A stretch of 64,000 nt of DNA from JBMYRH01 sp049602155 (GTDB taxonomy: Bacteria > Myxococcota_A > UBA9042 > PHBI01 > JBMYRH01): the NCBI GenBank assembly GCA_049602155.1, contig JBMYRH010000017.1:66704-130703 (forward strand). Reading direction: 5' to 3'. The notes under the pieces were generated by a model. That model worked only from the letters and a program-made list of their open reading frames with translations, ran no database searches and was not told the origin of the DNA. This document shows, in pieces, positions 17,164 through 25,471 of this stretch (the stretch's first letter is position 1; each line of letters starts with the position of its first letter). Both the position numbers and the translations under genes were made by a program.

Positions 17164-17493
17164 TTAGTACTGGTACGACACCGAGGTGTCGTCATAGAGC
17201 TCAACCCCCATGACGGTGCCCTCCGTGCCCATGCAGTCGACGAACCTGAGATCATAGGTCCCTGACACCATCAGGATGTCGAAGGTCTCTCCAGTCGACA
17301 GCACGGCGCCGCTAGAGAGCTCGTTCGAGCCCCAGCTGTTTGAAGCAGAGGACGACACGTAAACCTCACACACATCGACCGGTGAGTCGTTGCTCACGGT
17401 CAACACGAGGAGGATCAGATCACACGCCGAGGCGCTCAGCGCTCCAACGACGAGCAACACCACACACATGCGCTTCCACATTGCGGTCAACAT
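17164..17493 (-). CDS. Small lipoprotein
   Basis: A 109-residue predicted lipoprotein. The ATG at 17493 is preferred over the one at 17508 because AAGGAG lies 6 bases before it, whereas the upstream ATG has its purine run directly adjacent. Signal sequence MCVVLLVVGALSASAC with lipobox SASAC. The mature 85 residues are beta-rich and polar (Ser/Thr/Asn) with two further Cys (VDVCEVYVSSS, LRFVDCMGTEG) that could form one disulphide. Reminiscent of small adhesive or immunoglobulin-like secreted domains, but no family assigned. It stands alone, convergent with the barrel gene. Confidence 0.75.
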   Translation of the reverse strand: MLTAMWKRMCVVLLVVGALSASACDLILLVLTVSNDSPVDVCEVYVSSSASNSWGSNELSSGAVLSTGETFDILMVSGTYDLRFVDCMGTEGTVMGVELYDDTSVSYQY

Positions 17494-17610
17494 CAACGGC
17501 TCCTTCATCCCTGAGGCGACTGTAGAGTGTCACCCCGTCTCCCCGATGACAACGGCAATCAGGCAGCTCAGGCCGTGACTAAACCAAGCCGAAGAGCACA
17601 GAGACGAGGC

Positions 17611-18975
17611 TCAGCGCGCCTCAGCGAGGGTCGCGATGTGCTCAAGCACACGCTCATGGATCAGGTGGACAATCGCGTCGGACCAGAGCCTCCAGTACGG
17701 CTCCGGGGCAAAGTCCAGGGCGTACCAAGTCGTCCCGATCAGGCGGGTACGGCCGCCGGGTAAGGCCTCGAGGCGGAACTCCCCCCGCTCGCTGACGAGT
17801 CCGCCGTCGATGTGGGGCGCGTGCACGGTCGACCATATGCTGAGCTCTCGCATCGAGGGTGGCTGCTCGGTCACGTCAAACGCGAGGTGGTGGGGGGGAT
17901 CCCACGTCGTGATGGGCTCGACAAAAGCACCGGTCGTGAACTCACAGTATCGAATGGCGCCGACCCCCTCCCCTTCGATGCGCGCTCGCACCGGGGCCGC
18001 GACCCCCGCTTTGAAGAGCCAATGCTCTGGGGGGGCCAGGGGCGCGAACCCGATCACATGGGGCCAGACCGCCTCGGGCGATGCATCGATCTCAAGCTGC
18101 GTGACCACCGGCGCGACCTCTGCGGGCATCGGCGATACGACCGGGAAGAGCGCGAGCACAGGCAAGGCGATCGCCATCGCCGTCGCTGAACCGGTCGACT
18201 GATTGGCGCTCTGCGCCATGCTGTCACCCAACGCCGCCCCTAAGAGACCCAAGGGCACCGCCAGGGGCACCGCCATCGCGATACAGATGACCCCCTCGAG
18301 GGCGAAGAGCAGGAACACCCCCCCGGCGAACCCTAAGCCGATGAGCGCGACTGCATATGAGACCTTGCGGCCACGATATCCATCGCGGTGAACCATCCAG
18401 GCCCCAAGCGTCCCCATCAAAAACGGTGTCCCGACAAAGAGCGCCGAACCGTACTCCCCCAGCAAGAAGATGCTGAAAGTCCCAAAGACGAGCGCCAGGG
18501 CCACAGAGGCGGCGACAGCCCTCATCGCCACGCCGACGACACCAGGGGTCGCGACGGACTGAGCGGCATTGCGCGTCGAGGTTACCGCTGCCCCATCACT
18601 CACACTGCCCGCACTACAGAGTCCGATGATCATCAGGAAGTTGAGCCCAGGCATTAGGAACATGAGCCCTGTCCAAGGAGCCCACCCCGCGTCCTTTGCC
18701 CGGCGCACGCTCATATTCACACCGATCCAGATGAAGGGCAGGCTCAAGAGCCCAAAGACGACCACAACCCCCGGGTGATTTCCGAGCTCATCAAAGCGGT
18801 ATTGCAAGACGGGGTTGAGGTACGTCCAGGGCACAAGGAATTCCCCTGCCATGGTCCAAAAAACCGCGTTATCCAACGCATACTTCAAAGCCATCAAGCC
18901 AAGCCCGGTCCGCAGGTATATCTGCCGATCGACGATCCCCTGAGTGCCAAACCACATCGCTAAGCGTTCGCGCAT
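17611..18975 (-). CDS. DUF805-like membrane protein fused to an SRPBCC domain
   Basis: A 454-residue protein. The ATG at 18975 is supported by GGAGGGGG 5 bases upstream; an in-frame ATG at 19026 has a weaker site. The first 125 residues look like DUF805 (several membrane helices, with NMSVRRAKDAGWAPW resembling the family RRLHDxG motif). Further membrane helices follow to about 295. The C-terminal about 150 residues are a soluble SRPBCC-like domain (TQLEIDASPEAVWPHVIGFAPL opening, LIGTTWYALDFAPEPYW, long final helix). Linking a lipid-binding fold to a membrane domain suggests lipid or hydrophobic-ligand sensing or transfer, but no function is known. A single stand-alone gene. Confidence 0.75.
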   Translation of the reverse strand: MRERLAMWFGTQGIVDRQIYLRTGLGLMALKYALDNAVFWTMAGEFLVPWTYLNPVLQYRFDELGNHPGVVVVFGLLSLPFIWIGVNMSVRRAKDAGWAPWTGLMFLMPGLNFLMIIGLCSAGSVSDGAAVTSTRNAAQSVATPGVVGVAMRAVAASVALALVFGTFSIFLLGEYGSALFVGTPFLMGTLGAWMVHRDGYRGRKVSYAVALIGLGFAGGVFLLFALEGVICIAMAVPLAVPLGLLGAALGDSMAQSANQSTGSATAMAIALPVLALFPVVSPMPAEVAPVVTQLEIDASPEAVWPHVIGFAPLAPPEHWLFKAGVAAPVRARIEGEGVGAIRYCEFTTGAFVEPITTWDPPHHLAFDVTEQPPSMRELSIWSTVHAPHIDGGLVSERGEFRLEALPGGRTRLIGTTWYALDFAPEPYWRLWSDAIVHLIHERVLEHIATLAEAR

Positions 18976-19100
18976 GCCGACCCCCTCCAGAGCTGAACGT
19001 GATGATAGCAAATCGAAAGGAATCACTCAGCTTCGACCACGTGACCACCGACTCTGCAGAGGTGCGGCGCTGAGGATTGACTGAGGTGGGGCTATTCCTG

Positions 19101-19132
19101 ACCGGCTGGGCCGGTTACACTGCGGTTACCGC
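19101..19132. promoter_or_regulatory. Two short inverted repeats upstream of the CNB gene
   Basis: ACCGGC-TGG-GCCGGT (19101-19115) and GCGGT-T-ACCGC (19122-19132) lie side by side in the divergent intergenic region, 36-67 bases before the ATG at 19168. Candidate operator or hairpin elements; no binding protein can be named. Confidence 0.35.
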
Positions 19133-19167
19133 TCCGATACGGTCGGCCCTTCCTATGAGGCGAGACG

Positions 19168-19713
19168 ATGCGCAAGGTGCTCATTTTATTTGGTGTCCTG
19201 GACGACAGCGACATCGAGTGGTTGGTCGAGACCGGTGAGCGTCGACGGATCCCTGACGGCGAAGTGATCATCCAAGAGGGTGTCGAAGGCGAGTCCCTCT
19301 TCATCGTGTTGGAGGGCCGCTTCGCGATCACCCTAGAGCGCTTTGGTGGCAAACGTGTCGCCGTGGTGAGCACCGGCGATGTCCTGGGCGAGATGTCCTT
19401 TTTGGACTCACGCCCCACCTCCGCGACCGTGTCGGCGATGGGCGAAGCTGTCGTGCTCCAGGTCTCCACGGACGAGATCCGTTGGCAGCTCGACGACGAG
19501 CCCGGGTTCGCAGCTCGCTTTTACCGGGCCTTGGCCCTCGTCCTCTCCGGGAAGATGCGCTCCTTTACGCTGGTCGGCGCCGTCGATGGTGACGAGAACG
19601 CGATGAAGACCCTGGAAGAGGAAGACGCCGAGTCTCAGCTCAGCCCGGAGATCTTGGGGGCTGTGCACCTCGCTGGCTCACGCTTTGAGCGCCTGCTGCG
19701 CAAGAGCACTTAG
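19168..19713 (+). CDS. Stand-alone cyclic-nucleotide-binding-fold protein
   Basis: A 181-residue cytoplasmic protein made of one CNB (Crp-type) beta-roll, residues about 8-120, plus a helical tail. It has no DNA-binding domain or kinase. The beta-roll is clear: GEVIIQEGVEGESLFIVLEG, then VSTGDVLGEMSFLDS. In the phosphate-binding cassette (74-88) Gly-Glu is present, but the position of the cAMP-phosphate Arg reads Thr84 (RPTSAT). It may therefore bind another ligand or none. The C-terminal 45 residues are acidic and helical. The fold resembles the CNB domain inserted in the 2-oxoglutarate dehydrogenase E1 at 56657 (both share GEMSFL). It is divergent from the DUF805-SRPBCC gene. Confidence 0.85.
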   Translation: MRKVLILFGVLDDSDIEWLVETGERRRIPDGEVIIQEGVEGESLFIVLEGRFAITLERFGGKRVAVVSTGDVLGEMSFLDSRPTSATVSAMGEAVVLQVSTDEIRWQLDDEPGFAARFYRALALVLSGKMRSFTLVGAVDGDENAMKTLEEEDAESQLSPEILGAVHLAGSRFERLLRKST

Positions 19714-20172
19714 CCGACGCCCGCCACACGCCGGCGCGGCGAGCCCACGGTAGAGCTGTGCCCCTCGCCCCGGCCGGTAAACCCGTTGACTTTGATCGTG
19801 GCGGACCGCGAGCCGATCGTCAGTCGACGGGTTGTGCATCGGCGCACAGTCACGGTGAAAGTGCGGCGACTTCGCACCAACCTTGCGGGCCTGAGCGGGC
19901 GCCCCCCCTGCAGGCCTTCTCGCCGCCGATTCCCCATCAGAGAGAGGCATCGGATACGGCCTCAATGACCGTCGAAACTCGCCGCGACTCCAGCTGTGTG
20001 CCGCCGCGTAATTGGAGACACGATCTAAGTTTGTGACGCCACACCCTTGACCCGAGTGGGGCCAATTGCCAAACTCTCTGTGCGTGGAGGGGTGTGCGCA
20101 CGCATGCGTGACACCACAAACTGAAGCTAAGGCACGGTGAACGTGCGCCAGCGAACCATGGGGGAGCCCACA
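19714..20172. other. Non-coding stretch upstream of the leader-peptide gene
   Basis: 459 bases with no credible gene: open frames here lack ribosome-binding sites and shadow each other. It contains the perfect 12-bp palindrome CACGCATGCGTG (20099-20110), flanked by GTGT and ACAC, and a weaker hairpin (GTGCG...CGCAC near 19859). TTGACC at 20048 is a possible -35. It probably holds the promoter and leader of the peptide gene at 20173. Confidence 0.4.
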
Positions 20173-20445
20173 ATGAGCGACGACAAAACACAAGATGTGA
20201 ACAACGACGAGTTGACCGACGACGAGCTTGAGGGTGTGACGGGCGGCCGCCGCCTAAGCGCTGTCTCTCTCTCGGCAGCTAACCTTCGCAAGACCGCAGC
20301 TCGCACCGCCAAGGCGGCGCGTCCAGTGTCCCCGAGCGCCATGACGAGCGCCAAGGACGTCGCTGGTAAGGTCAACATGAAGAACATCCAGGGCGCTCCG
20401 TCCACCGACCCCACCCCATTGGGCGGGATCAGCGGTCGCGACTAG
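20173..20445 (+). CDS. Orphan double-glycine leader peptide (bacteriocin/RiPP-like precursor)
   Basis: A 90-residue peptide. The ATG at 20173 has GGGGAG 6 bases upstream; an earlier in-frame ATG at 20137 has no such site. Residues 1-25 form an acidic leader ending in ELTDDELEGVTGG, the classic pattern of double-glycine leaders cut by C39 peptidases during export. The 65-residue core is Cys-free, strongly basic (11 Arg/Lys, 3 Asp, no Glu) and rich in Ser, Thr and Ala, with an amphipathic central stretch (LRKTAARTAKAAR). Lack of Cys argues against lanthionine rings; a class II-type bacteriocin or secreted signal peptide is possible. No exporter, modification enzyme or immunity gene lies within this window. 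Followed by a strong terminator. Confidence 0.75.
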   Translation: MSDDKTQDVNNDELTDDELEGVTGGRRLSAVSLSAANLRKTAARTAKAARPVSPSAMTSAKDVAGKVNMKNIQGAPSTDPTPLGGISGRD

Positions 20446-20557
20446 CTCGATCCCCAGGGGATCACGCAGACCAGCCTACTGCCGAATCTACCCAACAGCG
20501 CCGCGCACTGCGCGGGGCGCTAAAAGTTAAGGCACAAAGAGGCCTGCGAAGGATCGT

Positions 20558-20587
20558 AAAAGCCTCCGGTTTACCCCGGGGGCTTTT
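20558..20587 (+). terminator. Strong rho-independent terminator, probably bidirectional
   Basis: Arms AAAAGCCTCCGG (20558-20569) and CCGGGGGCTTTT (20576-20587) pair over 12 bp with a single G-T wobble and a 6-base loop. It has A and T tracts on the two sides. It lies 113 bases after the leader-peptide stop and 15 before the stop of the minus-strand SGNH gene, so it can serve both. Confidence 0.88.
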
Positions 20588-20601
20588 GTCGTTTCAGGGG
20601 C

Positions 20602-21498
20602 TCAACGTGGGCTCAGCGGCAGCCGTCCTGCTTGCTTGAGTTGCTCGACCAACGCGCGGGTCGCCCTGGCGACGCCCTCCTGATTGAGGTGATAGTGCGT
20701 ATCGTGAAACTCATGGGTCGGGCGCCGCATCGCCTCGAGGTTTAGGGCCAAGAGGTCGCGAGCGGTGAGGCCCTCTGCGAGGGCGGCGAGGATGGGATCT
20801 GCCCAATCGTTACAGGGCAGGTCAGCGATGACGGGCATGCGCACCACGAGCGTCACGTCCTCGGCCTCCGCTCGCGACACCACCCGGTCGATAAGCTCCC
20901 AGACAATGTCGCTCTCTTCACCCTGCAGACACAGTGCATCACTGACCTGCCCCACGTTGCGCAGCTGATCACCGAGCGGTCCAATCGCGTCCGCGTGGTA
21001 CACAGAGGCCCTGGGGATCGGACGCGGCCACCGCGCGATGAGGTCAGGAGGGGTACGAAACCAGTGCTCGACCAGGCGCCAAGCGCTCTGTGGCGAGGGC
21101 TCCAACGGGCGCCCGTAGATGGCGATCGTCGGGAAGCTCCCGGTCAAGCCGCTCAGCTCAGGGCTCCAGACCAAGAGATCTCCCGGCCGCGCTTTGGCGA
21201 GCGCCGCGTCGACCAAGACCTCCTGCCCAAAGTTAGCGTGGAGACCGAAGTTGAACGCGGGCTGCCCCGTCTGCGCAGTGAACTCCTCTGCACTGAGGCC
21301 AAAGAGCGTGGCCGATCCCCCTGCAAAGATGACCCGAGGAGCATCCCCGACCATCGCGTCAAAGCGTGTGTCCTTCAGCTCCCACCAGGTCAGCGCTCCA
21401 CGCACATCGTTGGTGGGCAGAGACTTCACGGCCCCCATCACGAGGAGCGTGATGACGAAGGCTAAAGCGAGCCGGAGGATGTAGCCACGGGTGGTCAT
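20602..21498 (-). CDS. SGNH-fold membrane-anchored protein paired with MBOAT (polysaccharide O-acetylation)
   Basis: A 298-residue protein. The ATG at 21498 begins a signal-anchor (ILRLALAFVITLLVMGAV); a start at 21627 would overlap the upstream gene. The periplasmic part shows SGNH hydrolase-like features: VIFAGGSATLFG with a candidate nucleophile Ser, NFGLHANFG as block II, and a C-terminal DTHYHLNQEG with the Asp/His pair. Such proteins (DltD/AlgX/AlgJ type) work with an MBOAT acyltransferase to move acetyl groups to an envelope polysaccharide. It follows the MBOAT gene by 70 bases on the same strand. The polymer acetylated is unknown; no synthase is adjacent. Confidence 0.8.
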   Translation of the reverse strand: MTTRGYILRLALAFVITLLVMGAVKSLPTNDVRGALTWWELKDTRFDAMVGDAPRVIFAGGSATLFGLSAEEFTAQTGQPAFNFGLHANFGQEVLVDAALAKARPGDLLVWSPELSGLTGSFPTIAIYGRPLEPSPQSAWRLVEHWFRTPPDLIARWPRPIPRASVYHADAIGPLGDQLRNVGQVSDALCLQGEESDIVWELIDRVVSRAEAEDVTLVVRMPVIADLPCNDWADPILAALAEGLTARDLLALNLEAMRRPTHEFHDTHYHLNQEGVARATRALVEQLKQAGRLPLSPR

Positions 21499-21568
21499 CG
21501 TGCTTGGCGCTGCCCTAGCGAGCGCACTAGGCGCCCACGTTGAAGAGGGAAATGCATCATGGAGAGGC

Positions 21569-23095
21569 TCAAAACTGGAAATAGATGAATTCTGAGGGGG
21601 CCGCGAGGGCATGCAATGCGAGAGCAAACGCCACGCCTCCGGCGAGCGCGAAGCGACCTGGCCAGGGGCTCTTTGAGTCGGTCACCGCGCCCTCGGCCGC
21701 CTCGGCGTCATAGAGGCTCAGTGCGTAGACGCAGGCGTTCGGGGCACACCACGTCACGAGCAAGAGCCCGGGGATCGCGAGGATGCTCGCCATATCCCGA
21801 GCCACAGACGGCCCGGACGCGACCCCAAGCGCGGCCCAAAGCTCGTGGAGTGGCTCGACCTGCATCAACGACTCGGGGATCGAGAACCCACCTGAACCGA
21901 ACATCGCCCCGAGGACATGCCAAGCCCCGTCAAAGCTCTCCGCGCGGAAGAACACCCAAGCCACGACCACGGCCAACATCGTGAGGGCGAACCCTGTGAA
22001 CTGATAGAGCCTCGACTCAGCGACTTTGGACCCAGTGCTACGCACCAAGCGCGCCGCCGCGTGATTGAACGTCAAATAGAGACCATGGAGGCCTCCCCAG
22101 ACGACAAACGTCCAACCAGCTCCGTGCCACAACCCACCAAGCAGCATCGTGATGAAGAGGTTGAGGTATCGCCGCAATGGCCCCTGACGGTTCCCGCCGA
22201 GGGGGATGTAGAGGTAGTCCCTAAGGAAGCGCGACAGCGTGATGTGCCAACGGCGCCAGAACTCCACGATGCTCTTGCTCTGGTAAGGGGAGTCAAAGTT
22301 GAGGGGTAAACGAATACCGAACGCCAGCCCAAGGCCGATCGCCATATCCGAGTAGGCGGAGAAGTCGAAGTAGATCTGCAACGTGTAAGACAGCGCGCCA
22401 ACCCAGGCATCGAAGGACGTCAGGGTCCCCCCGGCGTCGGCGAAGCTGAAGATGCGGGTCGCATTCAGGGCCATGTAGTCGGCGAGCCACACCTTCTTAA
22501 AGAGCCCTATCGAGAAGAGGGACGCGCCGATAAGGAGACCGCGCCGATGTCGCGCCTTATCAGGGGGCTCGTGGAACTGCCCCATCATCTCGGCGTGATG
22601 CACGATCGGCCCCGCGACGAGCTGCGGAAAAAAGGAGACAAAGAGCGCGTGGTCGAGCCATGTGAGACGTGTCACCAACCCGCGATGGCTGTCAACCAAG
22701 AGCGCGATCTGCTGGAAGGTGAAGAAGCTGACGCCGATAGGCAACACGACGCGCATCACCTCGTAGGTCTCTCCCGTGAGGAACGCCAGGTTGTCGACAA
22801 AGAAGTTGAAGTACTTGAAGTACGCGAGGACGGCCAGGTTGAGCCCTACCCCTAGCGTGAGCAGCCCTCGGGCGCGACCGGCCTCTGCGGTGAGCCGCTT
22901 CGCGAAGCCATAATTCACTCCAATAGAGGCGACGATGAGGACGACGAAGTGAGGTGACCAATAACCGTAATAGGAGAGCGAACACGCCACCAACCATCCA
23001 AAGGATGCCCGGCGATCAACCCTGCGGATCGCGAAGGTCCCGAAGAGCGCGATCGGTAAGAACAGGAAGAGAAACTCGGCGGAATTGAAGAGCAA
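21569..23095 (-). CDS. MBOAT family O-acyltransferase (AlgI/PatA-like)
   Basis: A 508-residue polytopic membrane protein. It probably starts at a TTG codon (23095): GGAG lies 7 bases upstream and translation then begins LLFNSAEFLFLFLP, the usual N-terminus of AlgI-like proteins. The only in-frame ATG, at 23140, gives a basic extension not seen in the family. Signature regions: QIYFDFSAYSDMAIGLG; FWRRWHITLSRFLRDYLYIPLGGN; and GGLWHGAGWTFVVWGGLHG with the invariant MBOAT His. About ten membrane helices. Transfers an acyl group, usually acetyl, across the inner membrane for polysaccharide modification. Functions with the downstream SGNH protein. Confidence 0.92.
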   Translation of the reverse strand: MLFNSAEFLFLFLPIALFGTFAIRRVDRRASFGWLVACSLSYYGYWSPHFVVLIVASIGVNYGFAKRLTAEAGRARGLLTLGVGLNLAVLAYFKYFNFFVDNLAFLTGETYEVMRVVLPIGVSFFTFQQIALLVDSHRGLVTRLTWLDHALFVSFFPQLVAGPIVHHAEMMGQFHEPPDKARHRRGLLIGASLFSIGLFKKVWLADYMALNATRIFSFADAGGTLTSFDAWVGALSYTLQIYFDFSAYSDMAIGLGLAFGIRLPLNFDSPYQSKSIVEFWRRWHITLSRFLRDYLYIPLGGNRQGPLRRYLNLFITMLLGGLWHGAGWTFVVWGGLHGLYLTFNHAAARLVRSTGSKVAESRLYQFTGFALTMLAVVVAWVFFRAESFDGAWHVLGAMFGSGGFSIPESLMQVEPLHELWAALGVASGPSVARDMASILAIPGLLLVTWCAPNACVYALSLYDAEAAEGAVTDSKSPWPGRFALAGGVAFALALHALAAPSEFIYFQF

Positions 23096-23280
23096 GCAGT
23101 CACTCCAAACACGAGGTCGCCTGACGCGGCGTGAACCCACGTCGCGGAGGCCTCAACCAATCTCGAGAGCCGGAGTGCAGCACTGAGTCGGTCAAGCGGC
23201 TGCGAACCGTAGCATGAACGTCCCTAAAATAAAGAGACTCCCGACTTACCTCGCCCGAACACCGACGCTCCCGACGGTCA

Positions 23281-25407
23281 TCAACGGTGGAAGACCAACC
23301 ACGACGTCATGTTGACGTTCGCCCCAAAGCCTCCGGAGGAATTCGGGTTCGGCTCAGGGACGTAATCCGCCCCTTGGTAGAGCCCCTGGTAGCTGATGGT
23401 GACCGTCTCACCAGGTGTGACCGAGTCAGTCACATCGGCGACCCATGGCGGCACCTCCAGACCAGGGCACCAACCGGCGCGGCCCAGAGGCCATGTGCCG
23501 TATTGATTGGGGACAACCCCGACATTGACCGATCCTGCGCAGCCTACCGAGCTCCCGACCGCGTAGAACGCCTCGTGACTGCGGACATACTCATCCCCTC
23601 CGACCGTGAAGTGGTGCGTGTGGTTACAGAACTCAGCACAGTTCGCGAGCTCCGTCCCCCACCCATGACCGCTGATGAGTGCCACCAATGAGACCGACGT
23701 GATATCCTCTGGGATGGTCACAGTGAGCGGCTCATACTTGTCGTTATAGGTCTGATTAAAGCCGCCACCGCTGTACAGGTAGGTCATCTCGGCTGGTCGA
23801 TCCGCCTTGCCTCGATGGGAGAGGTGGTAGCGGATGGTGTTCACATAACCACCATTGCCTGGGTTCAAGCGCACCGGGATGACACCACCCTTGGCATAGA
23901 GCGGGAGGTACTCCGAGATGTCGAAGACCCAGCGGCCCTCACGTCCATACGTCGTGATCCAACGCGCGGTCTCCGTGTTGCACCCACAGTTGCATGCATC
24001 AAAGCCGCTCCCATCCGCGCGACAGGTCTGAACCGACGCCACGGTCGTGCCGTCCGGGACAGCGCAGACGCAGGGGAGGGTCTCCGCGGCGATGTCCTCC
24101 TCGGGCGCCTCGTTGTCGACCGCCGCCTGGCAAGCCGTGTCGACGTTCGCATTCACAGCCTCCTCGGGCTCGGAGCAGACGTAGAGGTGCGCCAATCGGT
24201 CCCACTCGCCGCAGTTCGCATCATCGTGCCCATCACAGAACTGCGCGACCTCGATCTGCATCGTGTCGTAGCTGAGCATCTCTTCCGCGGAAGGGAAGGT
24301 CACATCGACCGTGGTCGACCCCGTTTTCACAGCGTCGAGGGCGGTGACCTCGAAGCGCTCCTCGCCGGCGAGCGTCGCCGCGCGCTCGGCCTCAAAGTTA
24401 AAGAAGACGGGCTCGTAGCTCAGCGCGCGCAGGTCAGGTGCGCCCCCCGTCGCGACGTTCGCGAGCATCCCGACTTGCCTCACCCGCTGCAGCCTGTCCA
24501 CGGCGAAGGCGGGGCGCGTGATGATGGTCTGGCCGCTCTCCGCGTCGGTGCCGTAGAAGCGCTCCCCTACCCAGCCGGTGTCCTGGAAGCTCGGGGTCGC
24601 GACGTAGTGCACTCGGTGACGCCAACGACACGCGCCCAAGGGGTTCATCTGGTCGAGGGCCTCGTCGACCTTCTCTTGGATATCGAGGAGCATGGGCGCG
24701 GGGTCTTGGTCGTGAGACATGAAGAAGAGGTGCACGTTCTTTGGGAGGGTCGTGAAGAGGGTCGAGAAGCTCTGCCCAAGCAGGTCCTCCGTGTACGTCC
24801 AGCCCGTCATCCCACCGAAGAAGAGGTAGCTGTCTTTCCCCGTCCACTCTTCCTCAAAGGACCAAGGGCCATCGAGCGTATCGAGGGTGAAGGGGCCGGC
24901 GAGGTCGCGCCACTCCCCCCCATACGGGCCCTCTGTCCAAGGCAGCGCAGCGTCGGCGTCTAAGTCGAGGCAATACTCCGCGGCGGCGCAAGACGTCCCG
25001 AGGTTCAAGCAGTCTAGGGCGCAACCCTCTGTGCCTGCCGACATACATCGCGCGTGGCAGATGGCCTCAGTCATCAACGGGCAGTCGGTAAACTTGGCGC
25101 AGAGCACCTGGCATTCACCGCTCACTGGAGGCGGTTCGGAGGGCTCCACCACATCCTCGGGTGCGCGCTCTACAGCGTCTTCCGAGGGTGCATCGACTTG
25201 GACATCGTCGACCTCGACAGCGCTGTCCGGGGTCGATGCGTCTGGAGTCGTCGTCGCCCCCTCGGCATCGCCTGAGGCATCGCTCTGGACGACCACATCA
25301 TCTGTAGCTGTCGACACGTCTGGTGTGGCTGGCTCAGACGTCACCGCGTCCCCACAGCCCGCCAAAAGCACCAGCACCATCCACACACCGTATGACCGTC
25401 CCCTCAT
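23281..25407 (-). CDS. PNGase F-like peptide-N-glycosidase lipoprotein
   Basis: A 708-residue lipoprotein. The ATG at 25407 has AAGGAG 7 bases upstream; lipobox LLAGC. A Ser/Asp/Val-rich spacer (about 20-90) is followed by a small Cys-rich domain (C...C...C, about 100-155). A region similar to the PNGase F N-terminal fold has the CGEWDR motif with Asp403, at the expected place of the catalytic Asp. The C-terminal PNGase F domain includes SGHGWG...NCAEFCNHTHHF near 575-600. PNGase F enzymes remove N-linked glycans from Asn. A surface or secreted version suggests use of eukaryotic-type glycoproteins, or attack on prey or host surfaces (inference). A four-Cys insertion with a CNCGCN motif (about 470) is unusual. 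Confidence 0.82.
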   Translation of the reverse strand: MRGRSYGVWMVLVLLAGCGDAVTSEPATPDVSTATDDVVVQSDASGDAEGATTTPDASTPDSAVEVDDVQVDAPSEDAVERAPEDVVEPSEPPPVSGECQVLCAKFTDCPLMTEAICHARCMSAGTEGCALDCLNLGTSCAAAEYCLDLDADAALPWTEGPYGGEWRDLAGPFTLDTLDGPWSFEEEWTGKDSYLFFGGMTGWTYTEDLLGQSFSTLFTTLPKNVHLFFMSHDQDPAPMLLDIQEKVDEALDQMNPLGACRWRHRVHYVATPSFQDTGWVGERFYGTDAESGQTIITRPAFAVDRLQRVRQVGMLANVATGGAPDLRALSYEPVFFNFEAERAATLAGEERFEVTALDAVKTGSTTVDVTFPSAEEMLSYDTMQIEVAQFCDGHDDANCGEWDRLAHLYVCSEPEEAVNANVDTACQAAVDNEAPEEDIAAETLPCVCAVPDGTTVASVQTCRADGSGFDACNCGCNTETARWITTYGREGRWVFDISEYLPLYAKGGVIPVRLNPGNGGYVNTIRYHLSHRGKADRPAEMTYLYSGGGFNQTYNDKYEPLTVTIPEDITSVSLVALISGHGWGTELANCAEFCNHTHHFTVGGDEYVRSHEAFYAVGSSVGCAGSVNVGVVPNQYGTWPLGRAGWCPGLEVPPWVADVTDSVTPGETVTISYQGLYQGADYVPEPNPNSSGGFGANVNMTSWLVFHR

Positions 25408-25471
25408 GGCTCGCTCCTTATGTTCGCCGCGGAGCATAAGGCGCGGCGCGTCTCAACGGCAAACGACACGC

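Noticed and set aside
19678..20193. 171-codon minus-strand open frame
   Set aside because: Overlaps the CNB gene end and the peptide gene start; His/Arg-rich, no ribosome-binding site.
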